NCBI GenBank assembly: GCA_021404985.1
Contig: QWHP01000037.1
Location: forward strand, 1-12,131
Direction: 5' to 3'
Source of the DNA: Actinobacteria bacterium ATB1
GTDB lineage: Bacteria > Actinomycetota > Acidimicrobiia > UBA2766
Length of the DNA: 12,131 nt
Made by a program: the position numbers and the translations under genes. The notes beneath the pieces are model-generated. The model did no database searches. It saw only the letters and a list, made by a program, of their open reading frames with translations, and had not been told where the DNA came from. Shown piece after piece: positions 1-6,899 of the stretch (the stretch's first letter is position 1; every line of letters starts with the position of its first letter).

Positions 1-8
1 CCGGACAC

Positions 9-1388
9 GTGGGTGAGGCGGGTGACCAACCGGGGGTGACGGCGGCCACGGCCCAGGAGGCAGTGGCGCGACACTGCCGCGTCTCTGACCTGATCCGTCG
101 AGGGGACCGCATCGGTGTCGCCTATTCGGGTGGGGCCGACTCCCTCGCCACGCTCATCCTGCTGCAATGCCTCTACCCGGCACACCTCGTCGTCGCGTGT
201 CACGTAGACCACGGCATGGACCCGGGGTCGTCAGGGCGAGCAGAGGCCGCCGCCGGCAACGCCGCTCTCCTCGAGATCCCGACCGTTACAGTGACCGGAA
301 AGGTGCAGGGGACGGGGGACGGGCTCGAGGCCGCAGCGCGGACCGCACGATTCGACGCACTGGCGCGCGTGGCGGCCGACCTCAGGCTCGACGCGATCGC
401 CCTCGGTCACACGGCGGACGACCGTGCCGAGACCCTCCTTCTCGCACTCCTGCGCGGTGCCGGACTCGATGGCCTCGCTGCACTGCCGCCCGCAGCGGGT
501 TTCCCCCGGCCGGGCACGTGGAGGAGGCTGTCAGACGCCCCGACGCCACGCCTCCTCAGGCCTGTCCTGTGTCTCACCCGGGCGGACACACTCGCAGTGT
601 GTCGGCACGCCGGGCTCGAACACGTCGAGGACCCCTCCAACAGCGACATGCGATTCCTTCGCAACCGCGTCAGGCACGAGATGATGCCGCTCATCGAGGA
701 GCTGCGGCCCGGTGCGACGGAGCGCATCGCGGCGACCGCTGAGCTGCTCGATGGTGACCGAGCCGCCCTCGACCGCGCCGCTGCGGCATGGGAGTCGTGC
801 GTCGTCGACACCGCACCAGGATTCGTTGCGCTGGACGCGGCGGCACTCGACACAGCAGCAGAGGACCCGGTGGACAGGGCCCTGGTCTCCAGAGTCCTGC
901 GACGGGCGCTCGCTTCCCTGAGGGACGGGACAGCGCCGTCACGCGCAGCATGCGATGCCGTGTTGCACGGCCGAGGTGGGACCCTGCCGGGAACGGACCT
1001 GGGCCTCCGCACGGACGGCGGACTGCGTGTCGTCTCGGCACCGGTTCCGGGTCCCTCCGAACCTGTCCCGCTGAACATTCCCGGGGTGACTCGTCTGGCA
1101 GAGCTCGCCATCACCTGCCGCCGGGCGCCCGATCCCGGGCAACGCTGTCTTGTACGGATGATCGTCGACGGCGATCGTCGTCCCGGTTCCGGGACGAGTC
1201 TGAAAGGCGAGCTCGAGCGGGTAGGCGTGCCACGGCGGATCCGGGAACGAGCTTGCGTCGTGCTGGCGGAAGATGCCGGCGGCACACGCATCGTGCTCGC
1301 TGCGCTCGTTCCGGGAAGGACGGTTCCATCGGGCGCACTTGACGCGGATTGCGAATGGTGGTGGGATTCCGGCGCCCGAAGAACCTGA
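9..1388 (+). CDS. tilS: tRNA(Ile)-lysidine synthase TilS
   Basis: Cytoplasmic enzyme that uses ATP to attach lysine to C34 of the CAU-anticodon tRNA-Ile, making lysidine so that AUA is read as isoleucine. The N-terminal PP-loop ATPase motif SGGADS is at residues 40-45. HTADDRAET at 134-142 and EDPSNSD at 207-213, followed by RNRVRHE, are TilS signatures. The C-terminal part (about 355-459, with GTSLKGELERVGVPRRIRER) matches the family's C-terminal tRNA-binding domain, so this is a full-length type; as I recall, the mycobacterial protein is shorter. The GTG at 9 gives 459 aa, but the frame is open to the left edge, so the true start could lie outside. GTG at 36 and GTG at 63 are in-frame alternatives; 63 would leave the family-typical ~20 residues before the PP loop, although the AGGAGG at 55-60 is only 2 bases away from it. 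The stop overlaps the hpt start. Identity is secure; the start is not. Confidence 0.93.
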   Translation: MGEAGDQPGVTAATAQEAVARHCRVSDLIRRGDRIGVAYSGGADSLATLILLQCLYPAHLVVACHVDHGMDPGSSGRAEAAAGNAALLEIPTVTVTGKVQGTGDGLEAAARTARFDALARVAADLRLDAIALGHTADDRAETLLLALLRGAGLDGLAALPPAAGFPRPGTWRRLSDAPTPRLLRPVLCLTRADTLAVCRHAGLEHVEDPSNSDMRFLRNRVRHEMMPLIEELRPGATERIAATAELLDGDRAALDRAAAAWESCVVDTAPGFVALDAAALDTAAEDPVDRALVSRVLRRALASLRDGTAPSRAACDAVLHGRGGTLPGTDLGLRTDGGLRVVSAPVPGPSEPVPLNIPGVTRLAELAITCRRAPDPGQRCLVRMIVDGDRRPGSGTSLKGELERVGVPRRIRERACVVLAEDAGGTRIVLAALVPGRTVPSGALDADCEWWWDSGARRT

Positions 1389-1948
1389 TGCAGAGCTTGG
1401 AAACCACCGACGATTCACCCAACGGACCCGCACCCGGACGAGTCGTCCTCACGGAGCGGGACATACGGCGGCGTGTCTCCGAGCTGGGCAGCGAGATAAC
1501 CCGCGACTACGCCCACGACCCTCCGTTGCTCGTCGGTGTTCTCAAGGGCGCATTCGTCCTCATGGCCGACATCGCTCGGGAGATCCGGCTTCCTGTCACG
1601 TTCGACTTCATGGCCGTCTCGTCGTACGGGGGCCAGACGCACTCCTCCGGTGTCGTGCGCATCCTCAAGGATCTCGACATCGAGCTCGAAGGCCGCTCCG
1701 TTCTCGTCGTCGAGGACGTCGTCGACTCGGGGTTGACCCTGCACTACCTGCTGCGCAACCTCAAGATGCGAAAACCCAAGTCCTTGGAGGTCTGCGCGTT
1801 CCTGGTGAAGGAAAGCCGCCAGAGGGTGGAGCTCCCGATTCGCTACACCGGCTTCGAGATCCCCCCCGACTTCGTCGTGGGTTACGGACTCGACTTCGAC
1901 GGCCGCTACAGGAACCTGCCCCACCTAGCCGTGCTCGACGGCGTCTGA
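1388..1948 (+). CDS. hpt: Hypoxanthine(-guanine) phosphoribosyltransferase
   Basis: Purine salvage enzyme that joins hypoxanthine or guanine to PRPP to give IMP or GMP, in the cytoplasm. The PRPP-binding motif is EDVVDSGLT at residues 109-117 (acidic pair E109/D110, catalytic-type D113). LKGAF begins at 52, the flexible-loop motif SSYGGQTHSSG begins at 78, and the C-terminal GYGLDFDGRYRNLP is characteristic of bacterial HPRTs. The ATG at 1388 overlaps the tilS stop by one base (TGATG) and gives 186 aa, the usual family length. An in-frame TTG at 1349 and ATG at 1355 would add 11-13 residues and lie inside tilS; they are less likely. No strong ribosome site is visible, which fits translational coupling to tilS. 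The tilS-hpt pair is a common actinobacterial and firmicute arrangement. Confidence 0.95.
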   Translation: MQSLETTDDSPNGPAPGRVVLTERDIRRRVSELGSEITRDYAHDPPLLVGVLKGAFVLMADIAREIRLPVTFDFMAVSSYGGQTHSSGVVRILKDLDIELEGRSVLVVEDVVDSGLTLHYLLRNLKMRKPKSLEVCAFLVKESRQRVELPIRYTGFEIPPDFVVGYGLDFDGRYRNLPHLAVLDGV

Positions 1949-1962
1949 ACGCAGCAACGCTG

Positions 1963-1999
1963 GAGGTACCTGGGTGGATTGAGGTACCGTGGCGGTACT
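1963..1999. repeat. GGTACC repeats and small hairpin upstream of ftsH
   Basis: The 77-base gap between hpt and ftsH contains GAGGTACC twice, at 1963-1970 and 1981-1988, exactly 18 bases apart, and a partial third copy, CGGTACT, at 1993-1999. The first copy lies in an 8-base palindrome, AGGTACCT (1964-1971). The second forms an inverted repeat with the third: GTACCG (1984-1989), TGG loop, CGGTAC (1993-1998). No T-run follows, so it is not an intrinsic terminator. It could be an operator-like site or RNA hairpin controlling ftsH and the genes behind it. No convincing -10/-35 pair was found. The function is inference. Confidence 0.35.
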
Positions 2000-2025
2000 C
2001 GAATCCGCCCACGTGGTGGTTCATC

Positions 2026-3909
2026 GTGAGCTCTCGACTTCGAACCCTTCTCCTAACCTCCTGTGTCGCCGTCCTCGGCGTTGTGCTCGCCGTCCTCGTC
2101 TGGAGTACCGGCAACCGGCCGGCCGAGATGGCACTCGACACCTACCTGGGCCATCTGTCCGCGGGGCGGGTCACCACGGCGACCGTGCGCGATGCGGCGA
2201 ATCGGGTGGAGGGCGAGCTCGAGGACGGGACCCGCTACACGGTCCCGTACCCGGCGGAGTATGCCGACGAGCTCACGGCCCAGCTCGCCGTCGCGCCGAA
2301 CGGCGTGGAAGTGCGGGTGTCGTCGGGTGGCGGATTTCTCGGCCGGATCTCGGGATGGGTGGGGAACCTCCTTCCCCTCCTCGTCGTTGGCGGTGCCTTG
2401 GTCCTGATCTGGGCTTTCGCGGGTACGACGACCTATCCCCTCCGCAGGCTCCGCTCGTTCCGAGGCGGGGCGAGGCCACCCAAGGAGACGTACTCCGACG
2501 TCGCGGGCGTCGACGAGGCGATCGAAGAGCTCGAGGACCTGCAGCAGTATCTCGCCGACCCACGTCGCTTCAAGGAGATCGGAGCGCGTGCACCGCGCGG
2601 GGTGCTGCTCTGCGGTCCGTCAGGGACGGGGAAGTCCCTCCTGGCAAGGGCGACCGCAGGTGAGGCGGGAGTTCCGCTCTTCTCCATGTCCGGATCCGAC
2701 TTCGTGAACCTCCGCGCAGGGGAGAGCTCGTTGAGGATCAGGGATCTCTTTCGGGACGCGCACCGAGATGTGCCCGCGATCGTGTTCATGGACGACCTCG
2801 AGGTCCTGGGTCACAGGCATGCAGTGGACGACAGCGCTATCGGGCGGGAACAGGACAGGGCCCTGGGACAGCTTCTCGCCGAGATCGACAGCCTCGAGCC
2901 CGACTCGGGCATCGTCGTCCTCGCAGCCACGAACCGGCCCGAAGTGTTGGATCCGTCGTTGCTTCGCCCGGGCAGGTTCCACAGGCGCATCAGCCTCGAG
3001 CTCCCGGATCTCGATGGCCGCCGAAAGATCCTCGAGCTCCACACTCGACGGGTACCCACGGCGTCGGAGGTCGACCTCGATTCGGTGGCGAGACACACGG
3101 CGGGCTTCTCGGGTGCAGACCTCGCCGCGGTCGTGAACGAGGCAGCGCTTCTCTCGGCCCGGGCCGGTGAAGGCCTGGTGAGATCGACATGGTTCGAGGA
3201 GGCCGTGGACCGGATGCTGGCAGGGCCCGAGAAATCGGGTCGGATCCCGTCGGCCGAGGAGCGCCGCATAACAGCAGTCCACGAGTCCGGGCACGCGGTC
3301 GTCATCACCGCGATGCAAGGTATCGACCCTGTTCACAAGGTTTCGATCGTGGGTCGCGATCGCGCTCTCGGCATGACCGTGGCCGCCCCCGAGGACGATC
3401 GCGAACTGCGCACGCGGTCCGAGCTCGTTGACGACCTCGTCGCCCTTCTTGCAGGACGCGCAGCCGAGACCGTGATCCTCGGTGAGCCGTCCAGCGCAGC
3501 GGCCGACGACATCCACAGGGCGACCGAGATCGCCCGTGGCATGGTGTGCGACCTGGGCATGAGCGAGACACTCGGGCCTCGCCGGATCGGGATGTCCCCG
3601 AAGGAGGGCGATGTCGCTGCCGAAGGTTTGGTCTCCGACGATCTGGCCGCACGGGTCGACGACGAGATCGGCCGGCTGCTCGCCGAGGCCTCCTCAAAGG
3701 CTGTCAACGTGGTGATGGCGAATCGTCTCACCATCGAGCGGCTTGCCGCCGAGTTGCTCGATCACGAAACCGTTCGCGGAGCGACCCTCGAAGCCCTCCT
3801 GTCCGGTGTGGTTGCACAACCGCCCGTCCCCTTCGGCGGAGGGCTGGACGCGGGTGTTTCGGAACCCGATGTGATCGCAGAACTCGGAGAACGCGAAGAG
3901 GCGCCATGA
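2026..3909 (+). CDS. ftsH: FtsH-family membrane AAA+ zinc protease, divergent pore loop
   Basis: Membrane-anchored ATP-dependent metalloprotease family that unfolds and degrades membrane and cytosolic proteins as a hexamer. Order: first membrane helix about residues 6-25, an outside domain to about 110, second membrane helix about 113-135, AAA+ domain, then peptidase. Intact features: sensor 1 N303, arginine fingers R317 and R320 in RPGRFHR, zinc site HESGH at 419-423 with probable third ligand D495. Odd features: Walker A is GPSGTGKS (197-204) instead of the usual GPPGTGKT; Walker B ends Asp-Asp (256-257) where the family has Asp-Glu; and the pore-loop Phe-Val-Gly is Arg-Ala-Gly (230-232). 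Spacing to flanking motifs is unchanged, so these are substitutions, not frameshifts. GTG 2026 gives 627 aa, a normal length, and starts just before the first helix; the frame is open upstream to 1273, but only through shadow sequence over tilS and hpt. The stop overlaps folE by ATGA. A canonical second FtsH elsewhere in the genome would fit. Confidence 0.9.
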   Translation: MSSRLRTLLLTSCVAVLGVVLAVLVWSTGNRPAEMALDTYLGHLSAGRVTTATVRDAANRVEGELEDGTRYTVPYPAEYADELTAQLAVAPNGVEVRVSSGGGFLGRISGWVGNLLPLLVVGGALVLIWAFAGTTTYPLRRLRSFRGGARPPKETYSDVAGVDEAIEELEDLQQYLADPRRFKEIGARAPRGVLLCGPSGTGKSLLARATAGEAGVPLFSMSGSDFVNLRAGESSLRIRDLFRDAHRDVPAIVFMDDLEVLGHRHAVDDSAIGREQDRALGQLLAEIDSLEPDSGIVVLAATNRPEVLDPSLLRPGRFHRRISLELPDLDGRRKILELHTRRVPTASEVDLDSVARHTAGFSGADLAAVVNEAALLSARAGEGLVRSTWFEEAVDRMLAGPEKSGRIPSAEERRITAVHESGHAVVITAMQGIDPVHKVSIVGRDRALGMTVAAPEDDRELRTRSELVDDLVALLAGRAAETVILGEPSSAAADDIHRATEIARGMVCDLGMSETLGPRRIGMSPKEGDVAAEGLVSDDLAARVDDEIGRLLAEASSKAVNVVMANRLTIERLAAELLDHETVRGATLEALLSGVVAQPPVPFGGGLDAGVSEPDVIAELGEREEAP

Positions 3910-4523
3910 ACGAGTACGAACACAACATCGACGGCCCCGAGCTGAGGGCGACCGTGGACAGATCGAAGATCGAGGACGCGATCAGGTTGATAATCGAGGC
4001 CATCGGCGAAGACCCGAACCGGCCCGGCCTGAAGCGGACACCCGAACGCGTGGCTGACATGTACGCCGACCTCTTCTCCGGTGTGGGCCAGGACGCGCGG
4101 GAAGCCTTGAGCGTCGTCTTCGAGGAAGGCCACGACGAGCTCGTCATGGTGAGAGACATCCCCTTCTACTCCCTGTGCGAGCACCATCTGGTCCCCTTCC
4201 ATGGCCGCGCCCATGTCGGCTACCTCCCGAACGACCGCGGCGAGATCACCGGGCTCTCCAAGCTCGCCAGGGTCGTCGAGGTCGTTGCCCGGCGCCCCCA
4301 GGTCCAGGAACGCCTCACCAGCGAGATCGCCGACGTCATCATGGAGGTGCTCGACGCGAAGGGGTCCATGGTCATCATCGAGGCCGAACACCTCTGCATG
4401 TCCATGCGGGGTGTTCGCAAGCCGGGGGCCGTCACCGTCACCTCGGCCGTGAGGGGGATCTTCAAGTCGAATCCCGCCACGCGCGCCGAGGCGATGTCGC
4501 TGCTGAGACACACGACCGGCTGA
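3906..4523 (+). CDS. folE: GTP cyclohydrolase I (FolE)
   Basis: First step of folate synthesis: converts GTP to 7,8-dihydroneopterin triphosphate plus formate; the enzyme is a cytoplasmic decamer with a catalytic zinc. The type I family is shown by [14 protein letters not shown] near residue 39, the zinc-site motif [12 protein letters not shown] (C91, H94), [10 protein letters not shown] (117-125) and the third zinc ligand C164 in [10 protein letters not shown]. The protein is 205 aa, typical of bacterial FolE1. ATG at 3906 overlaps the ftsH stop by four bases (ATGA). AAGAGG at 3896-3901 is a plausible ribosome site. The frame is open upstream inside ftsH, but family homology begins near this ATG. 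All active-site residues I can check are present, so no zinc-independent FolE2 is needed to explain the pathway. Confidence 0.97.
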   Translation: MNEYEHNIDGPELRATVDRSKIEDAIRLIIEAIGEDPNRPGLKRTPERVADMYADLFSGVGQDAREALSVVFEEGHDELVMVRDIPFYSLCEHHLVPFHGRAHVGYLPNDRGEITGLSKLARVVEVVARRPQVQERLTSEIADVIMEVLDAKGSMVIIEAEHLCMSMRGVRKPGAVTVTSAVRGIFKSNPATRAEAMSLLRHTTG

Positions 4524-4537
4524 CAGGGGCGAGGTAC

Positions 4538-5422
4538 ATGGCGGGAATCTGGCGGTGTCGATCGCGTCGCCTGCCGTTGGACCGCACGCTTGTGATGGGC
4601 GTGCTGAACGTCACGCCCGATTCGTTCTACGACGGAGGCAGGTACTCCGACCTCGCGCGAGCCGTCGGGCACGGGCTTGCCATGGTCGAGGCAGGTGCCG
4701 ACGTGGTCGACGTCGGGGGTGAGAGCACCCGCCCGGGCGCCGCCACCGTCCCCGACTCGGAGGAGATCCGGCGCACGGTACCCGTGGTCGAACGGCTCGT
4801 TGCCGAGGGCGTGTGTGTGTCGATCGACACGCGTAAACCCGTCGTTGCCAGGGAGGCGGTCGAAGCCGGGGCTGCCGTCGTCAACGACGTCTCTGCCGGG
4901 CTGTACGTCCGTCCGGGGCAGGTTGGCGACGACCGGGGACTGGCCACGCTCCGGGTTGCCGCGCGCGAAGGCTGCGGCCTCGTCCTGATGCACATGCGGG
5001 GAGAGCCGGCGACGATGCAGGAAGGACCCTCGTACGACGATGTCGTCGCCGACGTACGAGGTTTTCTCGAGGAGAGGGTGAGAGCCGCACGTCTCGAAGG
5101 ATGTGAGCCCGAGACCATCGCAGTCGATCCCGGTATCGGCTTCGGCAAGACGCTCGGACACAACCTGTCGCTGCTCGGCTGCCTCGACGAGCTCGCGGAG
5201 CTGGGCCTGCCCGTTCTCGTCGGCACCTCGCGCAAGTCCATGTTCGCCCACCTGCTGGACCTGCCCGCCTCGGACAGGCTCGTCCCGAGCCTCGCGACCG
5301 CGGTGACGGCTGTCCTGCTCGGAGCCTCCATCGTCCGAACGCACGACGTCCCGGAAACGGTCGCCGCCGTGAGATGGGCCGATGACCTGCGCCTTCTGCC
5401 GAGTCTGTCGCCGGACGCTTGA
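4538..5422 (+). CDS. folP: Dihydropteroate synthase (FolP)
   Basis: Condenses 6-hydroxymethyl-dihydropterin pyrophosphate with p-aminobenzoate to 7,8-dihydropteroate; it is the sulfonamide target. TIM-barrel motifs in order: MGVLNVTPDSFYDGG (20-34), DVGGESTRPGA (58-68), SIDTRK (95-100), NDVSAG (116-121), MHMRGEPATMQ (151-161), DPGIGFGKT (197-205), GTSRKS (229-234) and a C-terminal VRTHDV. Length is 294 aa, slightly over the E. coli enzyme (about 282), mostly because of about 11 extra residues after the NDVS motif (near 122-133). ATG 4538 lies 14 bases after the folE stop, with GGGG (4526-4529) and GAGG (4531-4534) as candidate ribosome sites. The stop TGA overlaps the TTG start proposed for the next gene. 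The Phe and Pro that contact substrate in loops 1 and 2 are kept. Confidence 0.96.
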   Translation: MAGIWRCRSRRLPLDRTLVMGVLNVTPDSFYDGGRYSDLARAVGHGLAMVEAGADVVDVGGESTRPGAATVPDSEEIRRTVPVVERLVAEGVCVSIDTRKPVVAREAVEAGAAVVNDVSAGLYVRPGQVGDDRGLATLRVAAREGCGLVLMHMRGEPATMQEGPSYDDVVADVRGFLEERVRAARLEGCEPETIAVDPGIGFGKTLGHNLSLLGCLDELAELGLPVLVGTSRKSMFAHLLDLPASDRLVPSLATAVTAVLLGASIVRTHDVPETVAAVRWADDLRLLPSLSPDA

Positions 5423-5937
5423 CACACCCGACTATGTTCCAAGTCACGATGATCGGTCTGCGTCCTCGAACGATGTCCTGGATCGTTCCCCACCGCCTTG
5501 CGATCGGAGAAAGACCCGGCGGTTCGGGAACCACCCATCGGCGGATCCGCCGCGAGGAAGAGATCTGCTGGCTCCAGAAGAACGAGTTCGACGCCGTGGT
5601 TTCACTCCTCCAGGCCGCCCACAACATCCCGATGTACGAGGATGCCGGACTCCACGCGGTCCACATTCCGATCCCGCCGGGTGACGCGCCCCGCTACCTC
5701 GACGAGGTCTTTTCCGTACTCGACCGCCTCGTACGCGAGGAGCACGCCAAGACCTTCGTGCATGCCGACGATGTCGACGACGAGCTGTGCGGTCTCGTGG
5801 GCGCCTGGCTGCTGCATGCCGGCCTCGTGGCAAACCAGCCGTCGGCGGTCGCGACGATCGAGGCCGTCACGAGCAGACCTCTCGGGCCGTCCGGCCGTGG
5901 GGTCATCCAGGCCGCCGGAGCCGGTGTCCGAGAGTGA
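5419..5937 (+). CDS. Pseudophosphatase-like protein (dual-specificity phosphatase fold, active site lost)
   Basis: Not a named gene. The 172-aa protein resembles small DUSP23-like dual-specificity phosphatases: SWIVPHRLAIGERPG (20-34), a helix with EEICWLQKNEFDAVVSLL, a strand HAVHIPIPPG, and after the P-loop position a helix with GAWLLHAGL and a closing ATIEAVTSRPLGPSGR. The loop that should read His-Cys-x5-Arg is H115-A116-D-D-V-D-D-E122, so the nucleophile Cys is Ala, the phosphate-binding Arg is missing and the loop is acidic. The general-acid Asp usual after the IP motif is not obvious either. No other frame at 5761-5790 restores the motif. It therefore probably binds rather than hydrolyses something. 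TTG 5419 overlaps the folP stop (TTGA); ATG 5434 or ATG 5449 are possible starts, and no clear ribosome site separates them. Its place between folP and folB suggests a link to folate synthesis or its control, which is inference. Fold assignment is by eye. Confidence 0.75.
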   Translation: MTHPTMFQVTMIGLRPRTMSWIVPHRLAIGERPGGSGTTHRRIRREEEICWLQKNEFDAVVSLLQAAHNIPMYEDAGLHAVHIPIPPGDAPRYLDEVFSVLDRLVREEHAKTFVHADDVDDELCGLVGAWLLHAGLVANQPSAVATIEAVTSRPLGPSGRGVIQAAGAGVRE

Positions 5938-6356
5938 CGGAGCCGAGCACCTTGGCCGAGGAATCACTCCCCGCACGAACGTCGACATCCCCGCCGGGAA
6001 CGGTGGAGATACTCGGCCTACGTGTCCTCGCCAGGCACGGCGTCCTTGCCGAGGAACAGACCCGGCCCCAACCCTTCGTGCTCGACATACGCATGGATTT
6101 GGACACGAGCGCAGCCGAGTGGTCGGACGATCTCGACGACACCATCGACTACGTGTCCGTCGCGGGCCATGTCGCCTCCCTGGTCGAGCGTGAGCGCTGG
6201 CAGCTCCTCGAGCGGCTCGCGGGGCGTGTGTGCGACGAGATCCTCGCAGACGAGCGGATCCTGCAGGTTGTCGTCCGGGTGGCCAAGCCGAAGGTGCCCC
6301 TCGGCCTCGACGCCGAGACAGTCGCGGTCACCGTCACTCGCCGTCGGGAAGGTTGA
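5934..6356 (+). CDS. folB: Dihydroneopterin aldolase (FolB)
   Basis: Cleaves 7,8-dihydroneopterin to 6-hydroxymethyl-7,8-dihydropterin and glycolaldehyde, supplying FolK. Family motifs with the GTG 5934 start: GLRVLARHGVLAEEQ (28-42), where E41 aligns with the conserved active-site Glu; DDTIDYVSV (68-76) with the Tyr; LLERLA (91-96) with the pterin-binding Glu; and VAKPK (116-120) with catalytic K118. GTG 5934 overlaps the preceding stop by four bases (GTGA), giving 140 aa with about 23 non-conserved residues first. GTG 6003, preceded by GGGA, would give 117 aa, nearer to the usual 120 or so. I kept the upstream start because of the overlap, but the choice is open. It is followed 3 bases later by folK. 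Confidence 0.92.
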   Translation: MTEPSTLAEESLPARTSTSPPGTVEILGLRVLARHGVLAEEQTRPQPFVLDIRMDLDTSAAEWSDDLDDTIDYVSVAGHVASLVERERWQLLERLAGRVCDEILADERILQVVVRVAKPKVPLGLDAETVAVTVTRRREG

Positions 6357-6359
6357 AGC

Positions 6360-6845
6360 GTGCAGACCCGGGATGGGGCACCGGCGGGTCGCCCGTTCGA
6401 TCTCGGCCTCGGATCGAACTTGGGCGACAGGCTCGCCAACCTCCGTTACGCCGTCGAGGCCCTGCGAGTGGCGGGGGTCGAGATCGTGGCAGCCTCCCAC
6501 GTCTACGAGACCCAGGCCGTCGGGGGTCCGACGCAGGGGCCGTTCCTGAACGCAGTGGTGAGTGTCCGCACGGACCTGTCTCCCCGCGACCTGCTCGCGC
6601 TCACACAGGAGATCGAGACGGGTGCGGGGAGAGTGCGCACCGTGCGCTGGGGGCCCAGGACCCTCGATATCGACCTTCTCAGGAGCGCCGACCTCGTATA
6701 CAGGACGGACACCCTCACGATCCCGCACCCGAGGATGAGCGCTCGCGCCTTTGTGCTCGTCCCGCTCGCCGATGTCGATCCCACAGTCGACCTGTCTGCG
6801 GTCGAAACGTCAGGGGTCCGCCGGACCGATCTCCGGCTCGACTGA
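6360..6845 (+). CDS. folK: 6-hydroxymethyl-dihydropterin pyrophosphokinase (FolK)
   Basis: Transfers pyrophosphate from ATP to 6-hydroxymethyl-7,8-dihydropterin, producing the FolP substrate. Motifs: LGLGSNLGDR (15-24), the loop with GGPTQGPFLNAV (55-66), RWGPRTLDIDLL (96-107) with magnesium ligands D103 and D105, and IPHPRMSARAFVLVPL. The 161-aa length matches E. coli FolK. GTG 6360 starts 3 bases after the folB stop and is preceded by GGGAAGG at 6346-6352 (7-base spacing), a good ribosome site. The genes folB and folK are often adjacent or fused; here they are separate. After the stop there is a 54-base gap, the second longest in the window. Confidence 0.96.
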   Translation: MQTRDGAPAGRPFDLGLGSNLGDRLANLRYAVEALRVAGVEIVAASHVYETQAVGGPTQGPFLNAVVSVRTDLSPRDLLALTQEIETGAGRVRTVRWGPRTLDIDLLRSADLVYRTDTLTIPHPRMSARAFVLVPLADVDPTVDLSAVETSGVRRTDLRLD

Positions 6846-6886
6846 TCGCCGGTTACGTGTCGTCGCATACCGAAGGCCTGATCTCG

Positions 6887-6892
6887 TAGTTT
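6887..6892 (+). promoter_or_regulatory. Possible -10 element for a leaderless start of the SprT-like gene
   Basis: In the gap after folK, TAGTTT fits the actinobacterial -10 pattern TAnnnT. It ends 7 bases before the ATG at 6900, so transcription could begin at or next to the ATG and give a leaderless message, which is common in actinobacteria. The GGAG at 6894-6897 is only 2 bases from the ATG, too close to act as a normal ribosome site, which agrees with this. No good -35 hexamer was seen. Short matches like this occur by chance. Confidence 0.22.
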
Positions 6893-6899
6893 CGGAGCG

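Noticed and set aside
1984..1998. Intrinsic terminator after hpt
   Set aside because: The stem is only six base pairs and no T-run follows it.
1273..2025. In-frame 5' extension of ftsH that would give 878 residues
   Set aside because: The extension reads through tilS and hpt in another frame, is Arg-rich shadow sequence, and the FtsH membrane helix begins just after GTG 2026.
2701..2745. A frameshift as explanation for the odd FtsH pore loop
   Set aside because: The number of residues between SGSDFV and RDLF matches the family and both flanks stay in one frame, so the changes are substitutions.
2620..3516. A 298-codon minus-strand frame opposite ftsH, and similar long minus-strand frames at 407-1291 and 9645-10433
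   Set aside because: All lie entirely across well-supported plus-strand genes, show no family motifs and have the skewed composition of antisense frames.
3546..3905. In-frame upstream extension of folE
   Set aside because: It overlaps ftsH in the wrong frame; FolE homology and the ATGA overlap place the start at 3906.
4220..5425. A 401-codon open frame on the minus strand opposite folE and folP
   Set aside because: It is a shadow of the two real genes in GC-rich DNA; its protein is low in recognisable motifs and the plus-strand genes have full family signatures.
5419..5937. The phosphatase-fold protein as the missing dihydroneopterin triphosphate phosphatase
   Set aside because: The nucleophile Cys and phosphate-binding Arg are absent and no other frame restores them, so cysteine-phosphatase chemistry is not supported.
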